Source: ZC4RG35 sp964388105 (GTDB taxonomy: Bacteria > Actinomycetota > Acidimicrobiia > Spongiisociales > ZC4RG35). From it: a DNA stretch of 5,716 nt. Numbering within the stretch: position 1 is the stretch's first letter; each line of letters opens with the position of its first letter. The notes beneath the pieces were generated by a model, which was not told the origin of the DNA, did no database searches, and saw only the letters and a list, made by a program, of their open reading frames with translations. Shown here piece by piece: positions 1 to 5,716 of this stretch. The translations under genes were made by a program, and so were the position numbers. Where the stretch lies: assembly GCA_964388105.1 (NCBI GenBank), contig CAYLYQ010000083.1, forward strand, positions 1-5,716. The letters run 5' to 3'.

Positions 1-1
1 G

Positions 2-94
2 GACGAAGTTCCGCTGGAAAGCCACGATGTCAGAGTCGACTTCCTCGCCACCGAGCAGGCCGTGGTTCCATGCTCGAGCGGACGCGACCACTGA
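2..94 (+). CDS. Possible C-terminal end of an unrecognised protein (partial, runs off left edge)
   Basis: This frame is open from the window edge and ends at TGA (92-94), giving about 30 residues that finish in VVPCSSGRDH. Its composition is protein-like (Asp/Glu/Val-rich, DVRVDFLATEQAVV) and roughly three quarters of third codon positions are G or C. The minus-strand frame sharing the same third positions is also open, but it reads as a Ser/Thr/Arg-rich string typical of antisense translation, so I prefer the plus strand. Too little is present to name a family. If real, the gene lies upstream of and in the same direction as the Pr6Pr-type membrane protein, about 100 bases away. Confidence is low because the piece is so short. 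Confidence 0.35.
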   Translation, partial: DEVPLESHDVRVDFLATEQAVVPCSSGRDH

Positions 95-141
95 TTGGAG
101 CCGTGGTCGCCCATCGGGGATGACGGTCCACGCAGGAACAT

Positions 142-165
142 GATCGGCCGATCGCCCACCGGTGG
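142..165. repeat. Two adjacent perfect palindromes upstream of the membrane-protein gene
   Basis: GATCGGCCGATC (142-153) and CCACCGGTGG (156-165) are each perfect inverted repeats without a spacer, two bases apart. They end 14 bases before the proposed -10 element at 180-185, so the second would sit around the -35 region. This position suits an operator for a dimeric regulator, but GC-rich DNA yields short palindromes by chance and no regulator gene is nearby. The palindromes are seen directly; the operator role is inference. Confidence 0.3.
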
Positions 166-179
166 ACTCGTCCGAGGGC

Positions 180-185
180 TACCGT
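180..185 (+). promoter_or_regulatory. Candidate -10 element (TACCGT) for the Pr6Pr-type gene
   Basis: TACCGT fits the actinobacterial TANNNT -10 pattern and is followed by 9 bases and the ATG at 195, with no Shine-Dalgarno sequence between. Transcription would then begin at or within a few bases of the start codon (leaderless or nearly so). The 18 bases from here through the ATG match the equivalent icmF segment (2328-2345) at 14 positions. No clear -35 hexamer is visible. Confidence 0.45.
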
Positions 186-194
186 CTTTCGGCG

Positions 195-818
195 ATGGGT
201 CGCGTGTTTCTTGCTCTCACCCGGATCGCCTTTGGACTGCTGATCCTGGCCGCCTTGATCTCGATGATCCTCGTTCTCATCGACGAGGGAACTTTCAACG
301 CGCTCAACTTCTTCACGTTCTTCACCATCCTGTCCAACTTGTTGGCAATGGGCGTCCTCTTGGAGGGTGGCCGGCGGATGCTCACCGGCGCGCCGCCGGT
401 GCCGGACATGATCCGGGGCGCCGCGGTGGTGTACATGACCGTGACGTACCTCGTGTTCGCCGTCCTGCTCCGTGACCTCCAAGAGGAGTTGCAGACGCAC
501 GTGCCGTGGGTGGACAGTGTCTTTCACCGCCTGGCGCCCATCGTGCTCATGGTGGGGTGGGTTGTCGACCCTCCTCACACGCGGATCTCTTTCCGGCGCT
601 CCCTCTGGTGGCTGTCTTTCCCTCTGGCGTGGCTGACTTTCACCTTGATCCGCGGTGCCATCGACGGACGCTATCCCTACCCGTTCCTCGATCCTGCCAA
701 CGGGGGCTACGGCACCGTCGCCGCCTATGTGCTGGCGATCACCTTGCTGTTCGTGCTGGTGTGCTGGGTGGTGGCGGCCGGCGGGTCCGCCCTTCGGGCT
801 CGTCGCCGCGACGAGTGA
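195..818 (+). CDS. Pr6Pr family integral membrane protein
   Basis: This 207-residue polytopic membrane protein has about six hydrophobic segments (roughly residues 5-29, 38-56, 73-92, 109-124, 134-152, 174-196) and a basic C-terminal tail (RARRR). Two features are characteristic of bacterial Pr6Pr proteins: FFTILSN at 42-48 in the second helix, and the block running from SLWWLSFPLAW into RGAIDGRYPYPFLD (136-166). The family resembles eukaryotic AIG1/ADTRP (FAR-17a) proteins, where an intramembrane Thr and His hydrolyse fatty-acid esters of hydroxy fatty acids. T44 and H111 occupy comparable places here, but that correspondence and any hydrolase activity are inference. A GTG at 162 would add 11 residues (MDSSEGYRLSA). 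I chose the ATG at 195 because it places helix 1 at the N-terminus and fits the -10 spacing seen at other genes in the window. Neither start has a good ribosome binding site. Its TGA abuts the stop of the convergent PPOX gene. Confidence 0.8.
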   Translation: MGRVFLALTRIAFGLLILAALISMILVLIDEGTFNALNFFTFFTILSNLLAMGVLLEGGRRMLTGAPPVPDMIRGAAVVYMTVTYLVFAVLLRDLQEELQTHVPWVDSVFHRLAPIVLMVGWVVDPPHTRISFRRSLWWLSFPLAWLTFTLIRGAIDGRYPYPFLDPANGGYGTVAAYVLAITLLFVLVCWVVAAGGSALRARRRDE

Positions 819-1226
819 TCAGGAGCTAGCCGCCCAGGAGACGACGTTCTCCGGCCTCATCGCGATCACGGCTCCCCCTGGCGGGCGCTCCCGGTACTGT
901 GGATACTTGGCGGCGAGAGCGGCGATTGCTTCATCCCTCGCCACACCCGACTCGTGGATTCGAGCGATGGCATCGACCCGAACCCACCACAGGTCCTCCC
1001 AGACGTCGGAATAGTGGTGGATGAGGAGTGTGGCCCGCGGATCTCGCTCCAGGTTGGCAATGCGCTGCAGCTTCCGACCGGACTTGGGTTTCCAATCGAC
1101 CGCGGTTACCAGGTGATCTCCCGTCAGGGCAAACGTCACGGGAATGAGATGCGGGCGGCCGTCCCGACCCGTGGTGCCCAGGACCCCGGCTGGGGCGTCG
1201 GCAGCCCGTAGCACGCGCTCATCCAT
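819..1226 (-). CDS. PPOX-class F420-dependent oxidoreductase, Rv0121 family
   Basis: This 135-residue protein has the split-barrel flavin/deazaflavin-binding fold of the pyridoxamine 5'-phosphate oxidase-like superfamily. The strand GRPHLIPVTFAL (23-34), the KPKSGRKLQRIANLERDPRA block (46-65) with its phosphate-binding basic residues, LLIHHY (67-72), the tryptophan-rich DLWWVRVDAIARI (78-90) and the end YPQYRERPPGGAVIAM (108-123) all match the actinobacterial Rv0121 type. Members of this group are predicted to use cofactor F420 as a hydride carrier in the cytoplasm; the substrate is unknown. The ATG lies inside the end of the SGNH hydrolase gene (ATGGATGA, 8-base overlap), so translation is probably coupled. 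The N-terminus is short, with few residues before the first strand, but no upstream in-frame start is better placed. The gene is last in a three-gene minus-strand cluster, and no terminator hairpin follows because the convergent gene begins immediately. The family call is firm, the reaction is not. Confidence 0.88.
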   Translation of the reverse strand: MDERVLRAADAPAGVLGTTGRDGRPHLIPVTFALTGDHLVTAVDWKPKSGRKLQRIANLERDPRATLLIHHYSDVWEDLWWVRVDAIARIHESGVARDEAIAALAAKYPQYRERPPGGAVIAMRPENVVSWAASS

Positions 1227-1953
1227 CGTCTAGCACTGGCTGGATGGCGCGCCACGCCGCCTCGGACCAGCGGGCGTGGCCCCGTGCGCTGACGTGGAAC
1301 AAGTCCTCCGACCAGAGCGACCGGTCTCGCAGCCAGAGGGTTCGGTCGTCGTACCGGTGATCGGAGACGACGGCGCCGTGGCGAAGGGCGACCCGGTGGT
1401 GGATGCGGTGATAGGCCTCGGAGCGTGCCGTCATCAAGGCACGGAGCGGCTCTTTGAGGCGGGGGATGGTCCCGAGGTCGCCGACGCCGCTCAATACCAC
1501 GGCGACGCCGGCCGCCCGCAGCGTGGCCACGCTGTGGTCGAGGTGGTACTCGAATCTGGAGAGCGGGACCCCCCGGATGGCGTCGTTGGCGCCCACCGAG
1601 ATGATGGCGACGTCTGGGCCGAACGCCAGCGCCGAGGCCAGCTGCCCGTTGCGGACGTCGGCCGCCTTCGACCCGCCGACCGCCTGGGAGGCGAGAATGA
1701 CATGGCGGCTCGCCGCCAGTCGGCGGGCCGTGATCCGAATCCAGGTCTCGTCGGGATGGTTGACACCGGGAGCGGTCACTGAAGAGTCGCCCAGGACCGC
1801 GATGCGAAGAGGGGGATTCCTGGGGTCGCCGAACTCACCGGAGGGATCGAACTCGGGAAGACGCGGCGCGGGGCGGAGCAGCGCATAGGCGACCTCGGCG
1901 CCGACCAGAGCGACCGCGACCGCGGCCCCCCGGCGCACCGTTCTCAGAGCCAT
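1219..1953 (-). CDS. SGNH/GDSL-family hydrolase with N-terminal membrane anchor
   Basis: This 244-residue esterase/lipase-type hydrolase has all the SGNH blocks: GDSS at 55-58 with the nucleophile Ser57, a block-II glycine in AVGGSK (91-96), GAND at 121-124 with the oxyanion-hole Asn123, and DLFH at 217-220 supplying catalytic Asp217 and His220. Residues 8-26 form a hydrophobic helix after a short basic start (MALRTVRR), so the enzyme is probably anchored in the membrane with the catalytic domain outside, or is exported. Such enzymes cleave ester or thioester bonds in lipids, carbohydrates or acyl groups; the substrate cannot be read here. The frame stays open upstream to 2043, but I chose the ATG at 1953: it follows the previous gene's TAG by 4 bases and gives a normal signal-like N-terminus, whereas the longer form overlaps that gene by 86 bases. 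No strong ribosome binding site is seen, so coupling to the upstream gene is likely. It overlaps the downstream PPOX gene by 8 bases. Confidence 0.88.
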   Translation of the reverse strand: MALRTVRRGAAVAVALVGAEVAYALLRPAPRLPEFDPSGEFGDPRNPPLRIAVLGDSSVTAPGVNHPDETWIRITARRLAASRHVILASQAVGGSKAADVRNGQLASALAFGPDVAIISVGANDAIRGVPLSRFEYHLDHSVATLRAAGVAVVLSGVGDLGTIPRLKEPLRALMTARSEAYHRIHHRVALRHGAVVSDHRYDDRTLWLRDRSLWSEDLFHVSARGHARWSEAAWRAIQPVLDDG

Positions 1954-1957
1954 GGCT

Positions 1958-2266
1958 CTATGCGCTGGCAGTGCGATCGATGCGCGCTTTGAGGCCGAAG
2001 CGACCGGTCGCTTCCCGAAGGTCGACCACGGCCCCGACGGCACGGGCGAAGTCGTTCGGATCGTCAGGGGTGAAGTCGAACATCTCGTCGCCGATCACCA
2101 ACTCGAAGCGGTAGATGGACTTCCTCTCGGCATTGATCGCCTCGAGGGGCCACGACCCGAGCTGCCTCCGGCCGGCCGCGACGCGGAACCTGCCGTCATC
2201 GATGTCGATCAGAACGGTCGACGGTTCGAGCCCCACACCCTGCAGTCGTCCTGCGTAGCTAGACAT
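1958..2266 (-). CDS. Conserved-looking hypothetical protein, 102 aa, first gene of minus-strand cluster
   Basis: I do not recognise a named family with confidence. The protein is small, soluble and without membrane segments or a signal peptide. It opens with a strand-like series (STVLIDIDDGRFRVAAGRRQLGSWPLEAI, residues 16-44), continues with alternating strands (SIYRFELVIGDEMFDF, 50-65), a PDDP turn and a likely helix (NDFARAVGAVVDLR, 71-84), and ends with a basic GRFGLKARI segment. Several beta strands followed by one helix suggest a small PH-like or beta-barrel fold, which is inference. Codon use is GC-rich like its neighbours. It starts the minus-strand cluster, 4 bases before the SGNH hydrolase, and is divergent from icmF across 76 bases. 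The ATG at 2266 lacks a Shine-Dalgarno sequence but lies 9 bases after a TAGATT element. Its steady co-orientation with the hydrolase suggests a shared transcript. Confidence 0.72.
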   Translation of the reverse strand: MSSYAGRLQGVGLEPSTVLIDIDDGRFRVAAGRRQLGSWPLEAINAERKSIYRFELVIGDEMFDFTPDDPNDFARAVGAVVDLREATGRFGLKARIDRTASA

Positions 2267-2275
2267 AGCACCATC

Positions 2276-2281
2276 AATCTA
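2276..2281 (-). promoter_or_regulatory. Candidate -10 element (TAGATT) for the minus-strand cluster
   Basis: On the minus strand TAGATT is followed by GATGGTGCT and then the ATG at 2266, again a TANNNT hexamer 9 bases before the start codon with no Shine-Dalgarno sequence. It would drive the hypothetical protein, SGNH hydrolase and PPOX genes as one nearly leaderless transcript. A -35 hexamer is not evident in the GC-rich DNA upstream. Confidence 0.45.
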
Positions 2282-2327
2282 CCCGCCTTCCGGGCCTCGC
2301 GCACCAGGAGATTTGCGCCACTCTGGG

Positions 2328-2333
2328 TACAGT
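2328..2333 (+). promoter_or_regulatory. Candidate -10 element (TACAGT) for icmF
   Basis: TACAGT lies 9 bases before the icmF ATG at 2343. The intervening CTTTCCAGG holds no convincing ribosome binding site at the proper distance, so near-leaderless initiation is likely. The two divergent -10 elements are 46 bases apart, so polymerase bound at one could exclude the other. No cobalamin riboswitch fits in this 76-base gap. Confidence 0.5.
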
Positions 2334-2342
2334 CTTTCCAGG

Positions 2343-5300
2343 ATGAGTGAGGGCAGAGACGAAGACCTCGGCGTAGGCGCGACGCATCGGATCCGGTTCG
2401 TCACGGCCACTTCCCTGTTCGACGGTCACGACGCCTCGATCAACATCTTCAGGCGCATCCTCCAAGCTGCGGGGACCGAAGTGATCCACCTTGGACACAA
2501 TCGCACCGCCCTCGAGATCGTCGAAGCCGCGATCGACGAGGACGCCCACGCCATCGCCGTCACCTCGTACCAGGGCGGCCATATGGAGTTCTTCCGCTAC
2601 ATGCGCGACCTGCTCGTCGAACGCGACGCCGGCCACATCCGCCTGTTCGGTGGTGGCGGCGGGACCATTCTCCCCAGCGAAGGAGAAGAGTTGGTCGAGT
2701 ACGGCGTCACCCGCATCTACTCGCCCGATGACGGGCGGGCGATGGGGATGCAGGGGATGGTGGACGACATGATCGCCTCGTCCGACTTTCCCACCGGCCA
2801 GCTGTCCGACAACTTCGACCTCGGCTCCCTCGCCACCGGCGCCCGGGGGACGATCGCCAACCTCATCTCGGCCGCTGAGAACTACGGCGACAAATACGAC
2901 GACGTGTTCGACGAGGTGGAGAGGCGGGCGGCCCGCTCGCACGCTCCGGTGGTCGGCATCACGGGAACGGGCGGTTCGGGCAAGTCGAGCCTCGTGGACG
3001 AGTTGCTGCGCCGGTTCCTGGCCGACTTCGAGGAGATGACGGTCGCGGTGATCTCCGTGGATCCTTCGAAGCGACGCTCCGGGGGAGCCCTCCTCGGCGA
3101 CCGGATCCGCATGAACACGCTCCCGCACCCCCGGGCCTACATGCGGTCGCTGGCCACGCGCCAGGCCAACATCTCCCTGTCGCCTCATGTCAAGAGAGCC
3201 GTCGATGTGGTCAAGGCGGCGGGATACGACCTCGTGCTGCTGGAGACCTCCGGCATCGGCCAATCGGACACCGAGATCGTCGACTACTCCGACCTCTCCA
3301 TGTATGTGATGACCCCCGAGTACGGGGCGGCCACCCAGTTGGAGAAGATCGACATGCTGGACTTCGCCGACCTGGTGGCGATCAACAAGGCCGACAAGCT
3401 GGGAGCGGACGACGCACTCCGCGACGTTCGCAAACAGTGGAAACGCAACCACCTCAGATTCGCCGACGCCGACGAGTCGGTTCCCGTGCACCTCACCATC
3501 GCGTCGGACTTCAACGACCCCGGCACCAACCGCTTCTACAAGGCGTTCGTCGGTGCTCTCCGGGACCATGGCCTCTCCCTCGAGTCGACCCTCGACCTGC
3601 CCACCGATGTGGAGGCGAAACAACACGTCGTGCCGCCGGACCGCGTCCGCTACCTGGCCGAGATCGTCGAGAACGCCAGGCGATACGACGCGTGGGCCGC
3701 GCAGCAAGCGGACGCCGCCGAGAAGGCCTACCGCCTCGAGGCTGCCACGGAAGCGGGTGTCGACGTCGCAGAGGCGCTGACCGCCGCCACCGAGGCGATC
3801 GACCCGGAGAACCGGCGGGCGCTCGACCACTGGGACGGCATGGTCGCCGAGTACTCCGGCGAGGAGTTCGTCTACTACGTCCGGGGCCGGGAGGTCAGGG
3901 TGCCCCTTCATCAGGAGACGCTCTCTCACACCCGGATCCCGAGAGTCGCCATGCCGCGCTACCGGTCGTGGGGCGACCGCCTCCAGTGGCTCCTGCAGGA
4001 GAACGTGCCCGGCGAGTTCCCGTACACCGCGGGCGTGTTCCCTTTCAAGCGACCCGAAGAAGAGCCCGCCCGCATGTTCGCGGGGGAGGGGCCGCCCGAA
4101 CAGACCAACCGCCGGTTCCACTACCTGGCGGCCGGGATGCCCGCTAAGCGTCTCTCCACGGCCTTCGACTCGGTGACCCTCTACGGCGAAGACCCCCACG
4201 AGCGACCCGACATCTACGGGAAGGTGGGCAACTCGGGAGTGTCGGTGCCCACCCTGGACGACGCCAAGAAGCTCTACTCCGGCTTCGACCTCAACGACCC
4301 GGCCACTTCGGTGTCGATGACCATCAACGGCCCGGCACCGATGATCCTGGCCTTCTTCATGAACGCCGCCATCGACCAGGCGTGCGAGAAGCACATCACG
4401 GAGAACGACCTCTGGGATGAAGTCGAGCCTCGGCTGGCCGAGCTTCGCGGTGGCTCCGCCCCCGAGTATCACGGTGAGCTTCCCGACGGCAACGACGGCC
4501 TCGGCTTGAAGCTCCTCGGGGTCACCGGCGATCAGGTGCTCCCTGCCGACGTGTACGAGCGGATCAAGGCGGAGACCCTCGCGCGGGTGCGGGGCACGGT
4601 GCAGGCCGACATCCTCAAGGAGGACCAGGCCCAGAACACCTGCATCTTCTCGACGGAGTTCGCGCTGCGGATGATGGGGGACATCCAGGAGTACTTCGTC
4701 GCCAAAGACGTGAAGAACTTCTACTCGGTGTCGATCAGCGGATATCACATGGCCGAGGCGGGGGCCAACCCGATCACCCAACTCGCATTCACCCTGGCCA
4801 ACGGCTTCACCTTCGTGGAGAACTACCTCGCCAGGGGCATGCACATCGACGACTTCGCCCCCAACCTGTCCTTCTTCTTCTCCAACGGGATCGACGCCGA
4901 GTACTCCGTCATCGGGAGGGTGGCCCGCCGGATCTGGGCCAAGGCGATCAAGCACAAGTACGGCGGCAACGAGCGGTCCCAGAAGCTCAAGTACCACATC
5001 CAGACCTCCGGCCGCAGCCTCCACGCCCAGGAGATCGATTTCAACGACATCCGGACCACCCTGCAGGCCCTCTACGCCATCTACGACAACTGCAACAGCC
5101 TGCACACCAACGCCTACGACGAGGCGATCACGACGCCCACCGAAGAGTCGGTGCGCAGGGCGCTCGCCATCCAGCTCATCATCAACCGGGAGCTGGGGCT
5201 GGCGAAGAACGAGAACCCACTACAGGGCAGCTTCATCATCGAGGAGCTCACCGACCTGGTCGAAGAGGCGGTGCTCCTGGAGTTCGAGCGCCTCAGCTCC

Positions 5301-5690
5301 CGTGGCGGCGTCCTGGGGGCCATGGAACGCCAGTACCAGAGGACCAAGATCCAGGAGGAGTCCCTCTACTACGAGCAGCAGAAAGAGTCGGGTGCCTACC
5401 CCGTTGTCGGGGTCAACACCTTCTTGTCCAAGGAAGGGTCGCCGTTCCAGGTGCCCGACGAGCTGATCCGGTCGAGCGCCGAGGACCGGGACCGCCAGAT
5501 CGCCGATCTCCGGGCATTCCAGGACCGCAACGCCGACCGGGCCGACACCGCCCTGGCCGAGTTGCAGAAGGCCGCGGTGCAGGGAGGGAACATCTTCGAT
5601 GCCCTGATGGAGGCCTCCAAGGTGGCGTCACTCGGTCAGATGAGCCACGCCCTCTACGAAGTGGGCGGCCAGTACAGAAGGAACATGTAG
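2343..5690 (+). CDS. icmF: Fused isobutyryl-CoA mutase IcmF (B12 domain, MeaB-like GTPase, mutase)
   Basis: This 1115-residue cytoplasmic enzyme interconverts isobutyryl-CoA and n-butyryl-CoA by adenosylcobalamin radical chemistry; characterised IcmFs also turn over pivalyl-/isovaleryl-CoA. Domains in order: B12-binding (about 18-140) with DGHDASIN at 27-34, His29 being the lower cobalt ligand, and the glycine loop 103-107; a MeaB/ArgK-type GTPase chaperone (about 200-410) with P-loop GTGGSGKS (208-215), VDPSKRRSGG (239-248), ETSGIGQSD (301-309) and NKAD (348-351); a linker (about 411-555); and the mutase TIM barrel (about 556-1115). In the barrel, Phe566 (VFPFKR) and Gln764 (DQAQNT) stand where methylmalonyl-CoA mutase has Tyr89 and Arg207, as expected for IcmF, and His802 in SGYHMAEAG matches the catalytic His244. 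The GTPase assists cofactor loading and repair. The ATG at 2343 puts 17 residues before RFVTATSLFDGHD, as usual; an in-frame TTG at 2313 would add 10, but its AGGAG (2306-2310) is only 2 bases away. The frame is intact and slightly long for the family. Confidence 0.97.
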   Translation: MSEGRDEDLGVGATHRIRFVTATSLFDGHDASINIFRRILQAAGTEVIHLGHNRTALEIVEAAIDEDAHAIAVTSYQGGHMEFFRYMRDLLVERDAGHIRLFGGGGGTILPSEGEELVEYGVTRIYSPDDGRAMGMQGMVDDMIASSDFPTGQLSDNFDLGSLATGARGTIANLISAAENYGDKYDDVFDEVERRAARSHAPVVGITGTGGSGKSSLVDELLRRFLADFEEMTVAVISVDPSKRRSGGALLGDRIRMNTLPHPRAYMRSLATRQANISLSPHVKRAVDVVKAAGYDLVLLETSGIGQSDTEIVDYSDLSMYVMTPEYGAATQLEKIDMLDFADLVAINKADKLGADDALRDVRKQWKRNHLRFADADESVPVHLTIASDFNDPGTNRFYKAFVGALRDHGLSLESTLDLPTDVEAKQHVVPPDRVRYLAEIVENARRYDAWAAQQADAAEKAYRLEAATEAGVDVAEALTAATEAIDPENRRALDHWDGMVAEYSGEEFVYYVRGREVRVPLHQETLSHTRIPRVAMPRYRSWGDRLQWLLQENVPGEFPYTAGVFPFKRPEEEPARMFAGEGPPEQTNRRFHYLAAGMPAKRLSTAFDSVTLYGEDPHERPDIYGKVGNSGVSVPTLDDAKKLYSGFDLNDPATSVSMTINGPAPMILAFFMNAAIDQACEKHITENDLWDEVEPRLAELRGGSAPEYHGELPDGNDGLGLKLLGVTGDQVLPADVYERIKAETLARVRGTVQADILKEDQAQNTCIFSTEFALRMMGDIQEYFVAKDVKNFYSVSISGYHMAEAGANPITQLAFTLANGFTFVENYLARGMHIDDFAPNLSFFFSNGIDAEYSVIGRVARRIWAKAIKHKYGGNERSQKLKYHIQTSGRSLHAQEIDFNDIRTTLQALYAIYDNCNSLHTNAYDEAITTPTEESVRRALAIQLIINRELGLAKNENPLQGSFIIEELTDLVEEAVLLEFERLSSRGGVLGAMERQYQRTKIQEESLYYEQQKESGAYPVVGVNTFLSKEGSPFQVPDELIRSSAEDRDRQIADLRAFQDRNADRADTALAELQKAAVQGGNIFDALMEASKVASLGQMSHALYEVGGQYRRNM

Positions 5691-5716
5691 CCGTTCAGTT
5701 TCTCCCCCACCTGTGG

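Noticed and set aside
30..578. A 182-codon minus-strand open frame across the left end
   Set aside because: It is a low-complexity His/Arg/Glu/Gly-rich translation that overlaps the clearly hydrophobic Pr6Pr-type gene, so it is a shadow frame.
2306..2315. AGGAG followed by TTG as the icmF start
   Set aside because: The spacing is only 2 bases, too short for ribosome placement. The ATG at 2343 gives the usual IcmF N-terminal length and fits the start module of the other genes.
2267..2342. A cobalamin riboswitch upstream of the B12-dependent icmF
   Set aside because: The gap is far too short for this element and no B12-box-like sequence is present.
1276..2350. Several plus-strand open frames opposite the hydrolase cluster
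   Set aside because: They lie antisense to genes with complete catalytic motifs or a coherent fold and carry no domain features of their own.
2274..5105. A 943-codon open frame on the minus strand running antisense to icmF
   Set aside because: Its translation is Val/Gly/Asp/His/Arg-rich with no recognisable domain, the typical mirror of a GC-rich gene with few antisense stops. The plus strand encodes an intact, fully recognisable IcmF.
5691..5716. A terminator after icmF
   Set aside because: The 26 bases left show no hairpin or T-run; the C-rich tract is not enough, and a terminator could lie beyond the window.

Overview
The window looks like a chromosomal fragment from a high-GC actinobacterium, probably a free-living one; I cannot place it more finely from sequence alone. 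Three things point there: GC-rich third codon positions, an Rv0121-type F420-dependent PPOX protein, and several genes that appear to be transcribed with almost no leader from TANNNT-type -10 elements. I see no mobile elements, CRISPR, tRNA or rRNA. This is mostly ordinary metabolic and accessory chromosome, and I do not find convincing evidence of a wholly new system.

Layout. Bases 1-94 probably hold the last ~30 codons of an unrecognised plus-strand gene. After a short gap with two adjacent perfect palindromes, a plus-strand gene (195-818) encodes a six-helix membrane protein of the Pr6Pr family. It ends base-to-base against the stop codon of a minus-strand gene cluster (2266 down to 819). 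That cluster encodes, in transcription order, a 102-residue protein of unknown function, a membrane-anchored SGNH/GDSL hydrolase, and an Rv0121-family F420-dependent PPOX protein. The spacing is 4 bases and then an 8-base overlap, as in an operon.

A 76-base divergent intergenic region separates the cluster from the dominant gene, icmF (2343-5690, plus strand). It encodes a fused adenosylcobalamin-dependent isobutyryl-CoA mutase of 1115 residues: B12-binding domain, MeaB-like GTPase chaperone, linker, and mutase TIM barrel. All key motifs are intact, and the active-site residues match isobutyryl/n-butyryl-CoA mutase rather than methylmalonyl-CoA mutase.

How the parts relate. IcmF carries its own G-protein chaperone, so it needs no partner gene here, only coenzyme B12 and GTP. 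It interconverts branched and linear C4 (and possibly C5) acyl-CoAs. The Pr6Pr protein and the SGNH hydrolase may both act on lipid or acyl esters, but a functional link to IcmF is only inference. The most interesting non-coding signal is a recurring start module, TANNNT followed by exactly 9 bases and ATG, at three of the genes. Two of the three copies match at 14 of 18 positions. The module helps choose the start codon of the membrane protein.
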